Assembly (NCBI GenBank): GCA_035532215.1
Contig: DATKRK010000382.1
Coordinates: forward strand, 1-15,442
Origin: JAICIG01 sp035532215
GTDB lineage: Bacteria > Planctomycetota > Planctomycetia > Pirellulales > JAICIG01
Length of the DNA stretch: 15,442 nt
Direction of reading: 5' to 3'
Shown: in pieces, positions 1 to 5,935 of the stretch
Layout: each line of letters begins with the position of its first letter
Numbering within the stretch: position 1 is the stretch's first letter
Made by a program: the position numbers and the translations under genes
Notes under the pieces: generated by a model
The model's database searches: none
The model's input: the letters and a program-made list of their open reading frames with translations, nothing else
Told to the model about the DNA's origin: nothing

Positions 1-61
1 GGATTTCGGGCGGCAATGCCTGCAGTTGTTCGGGCGTAATCGGCGCTTGCGGCGGCAACAT
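1..61 (-). CDS. Possible 5' end of a minus-strand gene, cut by the window edge
   Basis: On the minus strand an ATG at 61-59 opens a frame that stays open to the window edge and reads MLPPQAPITPEQLQALPPEI. The proline/glutamine-rich but ordered sequence looks protein-like. The same frame extends a few codons upstream (GEIVG) before a TGA, so the start is uncertain. There is no convincing ribosome binding site. Only about 20 residues are visible and no family can be named. It could equally be chance coding potential next to the repeat at 107-127. Confidence 0.25.
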   Translation of the reverse strand, partial: MLPPQAPITPEQLQALPPEI

Positions 62-106
62 ACCGACTATTTCGCCGATTTCGCCTCATGCGCGAAGAGC
101 AGTTTT

Positions 107-127
107 CGCCCCGGCTACGCCGGGGCG
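107..127. repeat. GC-rich perfect hairpin (9-bp stem, TAC loop)
   Basis: The arms CGCCCCGGC (107-115) and GCCGGGGCG (119-127) are perfectly complementary around a TAC loop, preceded by TTTT. The layout (TTTC, then G-rich/C-rich stem, then a TAC-type loop) resembles the outer hairpins of the IS200-like element at 12904-12916 and 13559-13571. It ends right where homology to the intact DUF1573 gene resumes. No T tract follows on the plus strand, so it does not look like a plus-strand intrinsic terminator. Confidence 0.6.
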
Positions 128-130
128 TGA

Positions 131-577
131 ACGGTTACGCCGCAAACCGCTCGTATTAGGCTACATTTTCAAGACGCGAGCGACGGCGCTACCGCGATAA
201 ACGTGTTTCAACGCGACGCATCGATTGCCCTAAGAATTCCCGTTCGATGGTATCGGCGCGCCGAGCTGCGAATTAACCCCGAGCGTGTGGAAATTCCGAC
301 AGCGGGCAAGACGCAGAGGAGCGTGTTCATTACGCTCGATCCACAAAGGGTGGACAGCGAGGCGATTGTCACCGCGTTGGCGCCATGCGTCAACGTGTTG
401 TGGCAGCGGAAGCTGAATCCAAACGTGGTGGAGGTGCGCATCGAAATAGATGCAGATGCCGCGGCTGCGGACACTAGACGTACCATCCCGTTGTTGGCAT
501 GCCGTTTGGCGCTCGAAGACTCGCCTGAACACTTTCTGAAGGGCTTTCGTCCGAGGTTGTTCGCGAGAGAGCGTTAG
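131..577 (+). pseudogene. Truncated DUF1573-type protein gene, C-terminal part only
   Basis: The open frame begins after a TGA at 128-130 and ends with the stop at 575-577. Its product matches the C-terminal part of the intact protein at 2939-3952: RLHFQDASDG/INVFQRD aligns with RLHIHRATEGDAFLNVFQND, then IPVRWYRRAEL with VPVRWHRRAEV, and similarity continues to the end. Identity is moderate (very roughly 40% by eye). The match starts upstream of the first usable start (GTG at 203), so the frame once continued further 5'. Signal peptide, CGC motif and first domain are missing. The fragment stands in front of a glycosyltransferase fragment, in the same order as the intact pair. A short protein of 124 residues from GTG 203 is possible but would have no export signal; a relic is more likely. 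Confidence 0.75.
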
Positions 578-601
578 AGCCAGCTTCCAGTATTGCATAC
601 A

Positions 602-1054
602 ATGCGTATCAACAGGACCAGCGAGCGTGTACAGGACGCGCACGAAGTGGCAAGTTTTGGGCGCACGGCGTGGCGCCTGCTGGCCGCGCACGTGGCGTTG
701 GTGGCCTGGATCGGGTTTCGCATTAGCCCGACGTGCGACGAAGTGGGGCACTTGCCCGCCGGGCTGTACTGCTGGGAGTTCGGGCGGTTCGACGTCTATC
801 GCGTCAATCCGCCACTGGTGCGGGCGCTGGCGGCGCTGCCGGTCGCTTGCTCGCGGCCGAAACTGAATTGGAAACAAGACAATCTCTGCGGTTGCTGGAT
901 TTTTTCGAGAAACTGCTTGCAATGCGTCGGCGGCCGCGTTATTATTATTCGCGTGTTAGCGTTCTCTCTGGTCTTTCTATACCATGCAACGCTACCGGGG
1001 GAAAGGGGAAGTCGAATGGCGCAGCCTTTAGACGCGGGCGTCGGATCGCTCTGA
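602..1054 (+). pseudogene. Truncated GT-C glycosyltransferase gene, N-terminal part only
   Basis: ATG at 602 (TTG at 593 also possible) opens a frame whose first 91 codons, to about 874, match the start of the intact glycosyltransferase at 4040-5935. From the ISPTCDEVGH motif to PKLNWK, 48 of 51 residues agree, and bases 746-813 are identical to 4160-4227. The first ~40 residues are much less similar. After the NWK triplet at 869-874 similarity stops abruptly and the frame drifts through unrelated sequence to a stop at 1052-1054. The copy keeps the first membrane helix and the Asp-Glu motif but lacks about 85% of the protein, including every other helix and the C-terminal domain, so it cannot be a working transferase. 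Confidence 0.8.
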
Positions 1055-1316
1055 TCGTTGATTTTTGCGCGGGACAAAACGCCTTGCAACGGCGCAGCGA
1101 TGTTTTTTGTCTCGAGCGAGTGAAGCGCTCTTGCGCAGAGCAGGCCGTCTCTGAAAATCACCGTGGCCTGCGAAGCGCAGGTTCGCTTGGTGTAGTGGTG
1201 AGACAAACTCGGCGTGCCTTTGATCTGTTTCAGCCGCCGAGATGCGGGGCCTGTTGTTCGGGTCTCTCGGCGGCGGCATTATTTCACGTTTGATTCTTTG
1301 CGTACGGAGGGTTCCT
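875..1316. other. Gap of about 440 bp without a supported gene
   Basis: This stretch runs from the glycosyltransferase breakpoint to the cysteine-rich gene. Open frames crossing it (for example 733-1293 plus and 796-1206 minus) have no recognisable content, and I take them as chance. Visible structure is limited to a small hairpin CCTGCG-AAG-CGCAGG at 1167-1181 and the longer inverted repeat at 1233-1274. It may be decayed remains of the rest of the duplicated glycosyltransferase gene or unrelated inserted DNA; I see no clear protein similarity to decide. Confidence 0.5.
1233..1274 (+). promoter_or_regulatory. Inverted repeat in the leader of the cysteine-rich gene
   Basis: GCCGCCGAGA (1233-1242) and TCTCGGCGGC (1265-1274) are perfect 10-bp complements separated by 22 bases. 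The structure ends 42 bases before the ATG at 1317 and is followed by an AT-richer stretch. It could be a leader hairpin, an operator, or a terminator without a T tract. No sequence feature picks one of these. Confidence 0.35.
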
Positions 1317-1646
1317 ATGAAACCGCAATCGTGGCTCAGGGTTTTCATGAGTGTCGTAACGTGTGCCTTGGTTGTTTTCGCGTTGTGCCTGACGCAGATT
1401 GTCTTCGCGGCCGGCGGCTGTTGTTGCGATCCGTGCTTGGGTAGCTCGTACTGGGATTACGGAGATGCCGTTTGGTGCTGCTGGTGCTCCGAATTCGGCG
1501 AGTGTGACTACCACAAGTGCGATGACGCAGCTTCGGAGTGTTGCGCGCTTAACCTCTCGGGAAACGGATTGGAGTGCGACCCCATTGGTGGTGAAACTTG
1601 CTGTGCATTCAACGCGTGTGGAGGAACGGGCTGCCCAGGGGAGTAA
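1317..1646 (+). CDS. Small secreted cysteine-rich protein, function unknown
   Basis: The product has 109 residues. The start ATG at 1317 is chosen because a good ribosome binding site (ACGGAGG) lies a few bases upstream and because it begins a classic signal peptide: MKPQS, a hydrophobic stretch at about residues 9-30, and a likely cut after VFAA. The frame is open further upstream but without these signs. The mature part of about 77 residues holds 16 cysteines, many as CC or CxC (GGCCCDPC, WCCWC, SECC, ETCC), and is acidic and glycine-rich. Such density after export suggests disulfide cross-links or metal binding. I recognise no family. It lies between the broken and intact copies of the DUF1573-glycosyltransferase pair, and cysteine codons continue in other frames after its stop. 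Confidence 0.75.
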   Translation: MKPQSWLRVFMSVVTCALVVFALCLTQIVFAAGGCCCDPCLGSSYWDYGDAVWCCWCSEFGECDYHKCDDAASECCALNLSGNGLECDPIGGETCCAFNACGGTGCPGE

Positions 1647-1782
1647 CTGCTTTTGTGACGCCTCGCTCTGCCACGCGCAGAGCGGCGTGCAGCGACGCGC
1701 ATTTTTGCGTGACTCAGGGATATGTCTGCACCGGGCTCGCGAGCGCTGCGCGTTGCCGATACTGCCACGAGGACTTTCATTT
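1647..1782 (+). other. Possible frameshifted tail of the cysteine-rich gene
   Basis: Straight after the TAA at 1644-1646 the +1 frame reads SNCFCDASLCHAQSG. From about 1690 the +2 frame reads AACSDAHFCVTQGYVC and on to CRYCHEDFHLC, ending at TAG 1811-1813 inside the next gene. Removing one G from the GGGG run at 1638-1641 would fuse the first piece to the annotated protein. A second shift would be needed for the rest. This could be decay of a once longer gene, a sequencing error, or chance in a TGC/TGT-rich stretch. Confidence 0.25.
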
Positions 1783-2715
1783 ATGCGACGGCTCGCAATT
1801 TCCACTGCAGTAGTATTATTTCTGGCCTTGAATGGCGCCCTTGTTTACCGTGCGTGGCGCAGGCCCGCTGAAAGCGGTTCGGCACCGTTAAACCCGGAGG
1901 AAGCAAAGTTCCAGGAAGACGCGCCGAAGCGTGAAGCCATGGCTAACGCTTGGATCGCGGAATGGAACTCAAGCAACGCCATCCCGATTATGTCCGCGGA
2001 ACTGCCGGCGGCAATTGCAAGCTTGAAGGGCGGGAATTGTCTCCCTGTGCAATCACCTGGTGTTGCAGTTAACTTCAAGGCCCTCGACAACGCCCAAGTT
2101 GAGGATCTCAACGCCGCCATCACGGGTTTTCTGCGCGCTTACGCCGCAGGCGACGCAGAGGCTGTAATTCGATACATGCACGATCGCGGCAAACGGTTTG
2201 ATTCGTCGAGGAGGCATTTTCTCGAAAAAGGCATGAAATCAAAGGGGGAAACTGATTTTGAACGGCTGTCGAACGAAGAACTATACGCGCGAGCCTGGAA
2301 AGTCAAGAATGGCGGAGCGCACTGCGAGTCGTTGGTTGCCGATTGCAGTTGTCGACAAGTGTGGGACGGCATGAAGCTTCCTGCCAATGAAGTGCATGGG
2401 TTCACCCGCCATGGAATCGACCATCCTGACGCCCCGGCAGTGTACCTTGGACGCATCATGAATGGTTCGCGGTCGTCGGCGCACTTCTGGGCTCCCGAGC
2501 GCGGCTCGATCGACGAGGAATTACGCGGCAAGCTCCCCGTTCTTCTTGCGGACGTGAAACTCGTCCTAGGTTACGATGACGAGTTCTATGATGAACGCGC
2601 TCCTTGGCTCGTGCGATTCTGGTACAACCGCGCCGCTCGGAAATGGCAACCGATCTGCCTTGAGGTGTTCGCCGGTCATCCTAAGAAAAGCCGGTTCCCA
2701 CAATGGCTATTCTAA
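1783..2715 (+). CDS. Unrecognised membrane-anchored protein (310 residues)
   Basis: The frame is open from 1399, but ATG 1783 is preferred: GAGGA lies about a dozen bases upstream and the product then starts with MRRLAISTAVVLFLAL, a single membrane anchor or uncleaved signal at residues 4-24. The remainder is predicted outside the cytoplasm. Residues 105-131 (VEDLNAAITGFLRAYAAGDAEAV) resemble the first helix of NTF2-like folds, which is only a hint. A cluster CESLVADCSC (C181, C188, C190) could bind metal or form disulfides. The C-terminal third is rich in Trp and Arg. I do not recognise a family. It appears lower in GC than the operon downstream and stands between two copies of another gene pair, so it may have come in separately. 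Confidence 0.7.
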   Translation: MRRLAISTAVVLFLALNGALVYRAWRRPAESGSAPLNPEEAKFQEDAPKREAMANAWIAEWNSSNAIPIMSAELPAAIASLKGGNCLPVQSPGVAVNFKALDNAQVEDLNAAITGFLRAYAAGDAEAVIRYMHDRGKRFDSSRRHFLEKGMKSKGETDFERLSNEELYARAWKVKNGGAHCESLVADCSCRQVWDGMKLPANEVHGFTRHGIDHPDAPAVYLGRIMNGSRSSAHFWAPERGSIDEELRGKLPVLLADVKLVLGYDDEFYDERAPWLVRFWYNRAARKWQPICLEVFAGHPKKSRFPQWLF

Positions 2716-2775
2716 TCCTTAATCAAGCGAGACTCAGAGAAATTGCGGGGGCGAAATTGCTAAAAATACCGTGCT

Positions 2776-2804
2776 TTACGGCCGTAAGTCGTGCTAGCAC
2801 GACT
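2776..2804. promoter_or_regulatory. Two adjoining perfect palindromes, candidate operator
   Basis: TTACGGCCGTAA (2776-2787) is a perfect 12-bp palindrome and AGTCGTGCTAGCACGACT (2787-2804) a perfect 18-bp one; they share one base. GTGCT also occurs at 2771-2775, so the half-site appears three times (2771, 2791, and inverted at 2796). They lie in the AT-richer 223-bp gap before the DUF1573 gene, about 135 bases from its ATG. Perfect dyads with no loop suit a dimeric repressor or activator better than a terminator. No T tract follows. Confidence 0.45.
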
Positions 2805-2833
2805 CGAGGTCGCGCTCACCTGAAAACGCATGC

Positions 2834-2870
2834 TTGACATTCACGTTTTGTTCAAAAATGCCGTAAAAAT
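2834..2870 (+). promoter_or_regulatory. Weak candidate promoter of the DUF1573-glycosyltransferase operon
   Basis: A consensus -35 box TTGACA stands at 2834-2839, 30 bases after the palindromes. No good -10 box lies at 17 bases (AATGCC). The AT-rich candidate GTAAAAAT (2863-2870) is too far away for standard sigma-70 spacing. Position and AT content favour a promoter in this gap, but the exact boxes are doubtful. Confidence 0.2.
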
Positions 2871-2938
2871 GGGCCTCAAATGAACCTTGTTAGCAAAACT
2901 ACGCTTGTTTAAGGTCTAATCAGCGGGGGTATGCACTA

Positions 2939-3952
2939 ATGCGGTTCAATCGCCTAGTCGCGGCTATTGTTGCTGTGTCGCTTGCACAGATTTGCGTTTG
3001 CATAGCTACCTGGCCCATCGCATCGAGCGGTGGTTCGACGATGCAGCCTCGCTTGAGAGTCGTGCCACGGAAAGTCGAGCTTGGAGCGGTGGCGCTGAGT
3101 GAAGTCAAGCTTGTTGAGGCCCGCATTTGCAACGACGGCGCATCGCCTCTTCGGCTCGACCAGCCGCTGAGCACTTGCGGCTGCGTCAAGCCGACGCTGC
3201 CGGTCACGACCGTACCGCCACGCGGCGAGGTGAGCCTTCGGCTTCGCGTCACGGCGCCGACGACGCCGGAGAACATCTTGCAGACAGTGACGTTAACGTC
3301 GCGCGACGCACCTGGCGTTTCCTGGGCCGTCACCGTTTTGGGGCGCGCGGAGGCCGAAATCTGGGCGAGTCCGCCGAGGCTTGAGGTCGAAGTGGATGAT
3401 TCCGGCGAAGGGCGACGCGATTTCACCGTTCATTCGGTACTCCGCGTCGAGCCTTTGGAGGTCGAGTCGAGTTCGGAATTCTTGCGCGTCGAGCAGCTTT
3501 CGGACGCAACTGCGAGCAGACGCTATAGACTTCACATTCACCGTGCGACGGAGGGCGACGCTTTTCTGAATGTGTTTCAAAACGACGGTAAGCTGGCCCT
3601 TCAAGTTCCGGTGCGATGGCATCGCCGAGCCGAGGTAACGATGCGTCCCGAGTATATGTTCATACCTGGCGGCGAGGCGGCACGTAAAGTCGTTTTTCTG
3701 ACAGTCGATCCGCGCAAGGCGGGCATGGAGCCGATCGTCGAGCCGTTGGTTCCATGGTTGCGAATCATGCGCAGGCGGCAACTCAATCGGCACACGTTCG
3801 AGTTGGAGATCCTCGCCGATTCGACGTCTGTGCCGCAGCAAATCGAGCCTGGAATGCCACTTTTCGCCGCCCGCTTGCAGCGGCCCAAGGCGCCGAACTA
3901 CCACTTTCTTGGATACCCAATTCGCAGTGCATCGTCGCGAGGGCTCGATTGA
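2939..3952 (+). CDS. DUF1573-type secreted or anchored protein
   Basis: The product has 337 residues. The ATG at 2939 follows GGGGG at 2925-2929 with suitable spacing. Residues 1-30 form a signal peptide or anchor (MRFNRLVAAIVAVSLA). Residues 38-115 read as a DUF1573 domain, an immunoglobulin-like fold related to ASPM-SPD-2-Hydin domains. The hallmarks are LGAV, then SPLRLDQPLSTCGCVKPTLP with the CGC at 80-82, then VPPRGEVSLRLRV. The remaining ~220 residues look like further beta-rich repeats, including a VPVRWHRRAEV segment shared with the fragment at 131-577. DUF1573 proteins are abundant in Planctomycetota and Bacteroidota envelopes; their role is not settled. The glycosyltransferase gene follows after 87 bases, and the same order in the broken copy at 131-1054 indicates a conserved pairing. 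Confidence 0.85.
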   Translation: MRFNRLVAAIVAVSLAQICVCIATWPIASSGGSTMQPRLRVVPRKVELGAVALSEVKLVEARICNDGASPLRLDQPLSTCGCVKPTLPVTTVPPRGEVSLRLRVTAPTTPENILQTVTLTSRDAPGVSWAVTVLGRAEAEIWASPPRLEVEVDDSGEGRRDFTVHSVLRVEPLEVESSSEFLRVEQLSDATASRRYRLHIHRATEGDAFLNVFQNDGKLALQVPVRWHRRAEVTMRPEYMFIPGGEAARKVVFLTVDPRKAGMEPIVEPLVPWLRIMRRRQLNRHTFELEILADSTSVPQQIEPGMPLFAARLQRPKAPNYHFLGYPIRSASSRGLD

Positions 3953-4039
3953 ACTTTGGACCAACCGCCGCGTGTTTGGACTGAGATCTGATTCTGCGAG
4001 TTAACCCTCGGAACGATTGACTTTGAACCGTAAAATGCC

Positions 4040-5935
4040 ATGGCGGACTCAGGTAGTTCACAAACGCACCTCACGCCAGTGGGATGCTTGTTGCTTACGC
4101 TGCACGCCGCGCTCGCGGGCTGGCTCGCGCTGTGCATCAGTCCGACATGCGACGAAGTCGGGCACTTGCCCGCCGGGCTGTACTGCTGGGAGTTCGGGCG
4201 GTTCGACGTCTATCGCGTCAATCCGCCGCTGATACGAGCGCTGGCGGCGCTGCCGGTCGTCTGTTCGCAGCCGAAGCTGAACTGGAAACGTTATGTCTCG
4301 GGCGCGCGGGCGCGGCCCGAGTGGGCGCTAGGCGAAGATTTCGTGGCGGCCAACGATGAGGGTGACCGAGGCTGGCTGCGCTATTTCGTGATGGCCCGCT
4401 GGGCGTGCATTCCGCTCAGCGTGCTCGGCGGATATGTCGTCTGGCGGTGGGCAACGGAACTGTACAGCCGAGAGGCGGGACTGCTGGCGCTCGTCTTGTG
4501 GTGTACCTGCCCGAACGTGCTGGCGTGGGCCTCGACGATCTGTCCCGATCTGGGCGCAACCAGCCTGGGGCTGGCGGCTTCATATCTCTTCTGGCGCTGG
4601 CTGCGGCGGCCGAGTTGGCGCCGCGCGATGGCGGCGGGGGTCGTACTGGGGCTGGCTGAACTTTCCAAAACGACTTGGATCATCCTCTACGCCTTGTGGC
4701 CCTTGATGTGGCTAACGTGGCAGGCCGGCAGTCGCCGCGACGCAGGTGCAGCGCAATCGCGGCGCCTAACGGCCGCGGTGAAAAAAGCGGCCAAGCCGCT
4801 GGCCCAATTGGCCGCGATGCTAGCGCTGGGCGTTTACGTGATCAACCTGGGCTACGGTTTCGAGGGAAGCTGCCGGAGGCTCGAAGACTATGATTTCGTC
4901 AGCCAGACGCTGACGGGCAAAGGAATCCGCACTGGCAATCGCTTCGCCGGAACAGCGCTGGGCAAGCTTCGGTTGCCGCTTCCGGAGAATTACGTGAGCG
5001 GCATCGACTTGCAGAAAGCGGATTTCGAGGCGGGCAAAGATTCATATCTCTGCGGCGAATGGAAGCACGGCGGCTGGTGGTACTACTATCTATTCGTCGC
5101 CATCCTCAAAGTTCCGCTGGGCACGTGGGCGCTGGGGCTGATGGCGCTCGTGCTAACGTGGTCGCACGCCACTCGGTTGCGGCCCCGGTATTTTGCCGGC
5201 TGGCGGAACGAGTTGGTGCTGCTGCTGCCGGCCGCGGCGGTGTTCGTGCTGGTCAGTTCGCAAACCGGCTTCAGCCGCTATTTTCGCTACGTGCTGCCGG
5301 CGTTTCCCTACGTCTACGTCTGGATCGGCAAAGTCGCCAGCAGCGTGCCGCTCGGCCAGCGCACGACGGCCTGCGCAATGGCCGGCGCCGTTGCCTGGAC
5401 GGTCGGTTCGAGCGCCATGGTTTATCCGCACAGCATGTCGTATTTCAACGAACTGGCCGGCGGCCCGACCGGCGGGCACCGCTACGTGATCGACGCCAAT
5501 GTCGATTGGGGACAGGACATGGTCTACCTGGCCGAATGGCTTGAGCGGCATCCCGAGGCGGCGCCGCTCTACATGGCGTACCTCAGCTTCATCAAGCCGC
5601 GTCATTTCGGCATCGACCACGCCACGCCCCCGGAAGGGCCGCATCCCGACGTGCGGTACGACCCCGAGGACGAGGCACTCTCGGCGTTGGGGCCGCGGCC
5701 CGGCTGGTACGCGATGAGCATCCATCGCACGCACAGCAACCGGCAGCGGTATCTGAATTTTCTCGACTTCGAGCCGGTCGCGCGCGCCGGGTACTCGATC
5801 AACCTCTACCACATTACGCCGGAGGCGGCCAACCGCGAGCGCGTCAAGCTGGGGTTGCCGCCGCTACGTCAAGATGATGCCGACGCGCGGCCGCCAAATC
5901 CGGCCCGGCGTGTTGTGAAGCGGAAATCGCCATGA
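4040..5935 (+). CDS. GT-C glycosyltransferase, PMT/ArnT-like (GT39-related)
   Basis: A 631-residue multi-span membrane protein. Such enzymes move a sugar from a polyprenyl-phosphate donor to a lipid or protein on the outer face of the cytoplasmic membrane. Visible hallmarks are a first helix at about 13-33; the loop motif PTCDEVGHLPAG with D38-E39, the usual catalytic/metal position; NPPLIRALAALP at 61-72; and many Trp-rich helices between about 115 and 460. Near residue 467 comes SYFNELAGGPTGGHRYVIDA followed by VDWGQD, a motif seen in many PMT_2-type proteins. The tail from about 600 is basic and hydrophilic. No strong ribosome binding site precedes ATG 4040. The gene overlaps the next by ATGA, which indicates translational coupling. 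Sugar and acceptor cannot be read from the sequence. Confidence 0.88.
   Translation: MADSGSSQTHLTPVGCLLLTLHAALAGWLALCISPTCDEVGHLPAGLYCWEFGRFDVYRVNPPLIRALAALPVVCSQPKLNWKRYVSGARARPEWALGEDFVAANDEGDRGWLRYFVMARWACIPLSVLGGYVVWRWATELYSREAGLLALVLWCTCPNVLAWASTICPDLGATSLGLAASYLFWRWLRRPSWRRAMAAGVVLGLAELSKTTWIILYALWPLMWLTWQAGSRRDAGAAQSRRLTAAVKKAAKPLAQLAAMLALGVYVINLGYGFEGSCRRLEDYDFVSQTLTGKGIRTGNRFAGTALGKLRLPLPENYVSGIDLQKADFEAGKDSYLCGEWKHGGWWYYYLFVAILKVPLGTWALGLMALVLTWSHATRLRPRYFAGWRNELVLLLPAAAVFVLVSSQTGFSRYFRYVLPAFPYVYVWIGKVASSVPLGQRTTACAMAGAVAWTVGSSAMVYPHSMSYFNELAGGPTGGHRYVIDANVDWGQDMVYLAEWLERHPEAAPLYMAYLSFIKPRHFGIDHATPPEGPHPDVRYDPEDEALSALGPRPGWYAMSIHRTHSNRQRYLNFLDFEPVARAGYSINLYHITPEAANRERVKLGLPPLRQDDADARPPNPARRVVKRKSP

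Noticed and set aside
107..127. Intrinsic terminator
   Set aside because: No T tract follows on the plus strand and only four A-complement positions follow on the minus strand; it fits the repeat pattern better.
1181..1230. tRNA-like stretch (TTGGTGTAGTGGTGAG resembles a D arm)
   Set aside because: No acceptor stem, anticodon arm or T arm can be built around it.
1399..1782. Longer N-terminus for the membrane-anchored protein at 1783
   Set aside because: The extra 128 codons overlap the cysteine-rich gene in another frame and would bury the obvious N-terminal anchor in the middle.
2939..3028. Lipoprotein signal in the DUF1573 protein
   Set aside because: Cysteines occur near the end of the hydrophobic stretch (AQIC, CVC), but the residue before them does not fit a lipobox.
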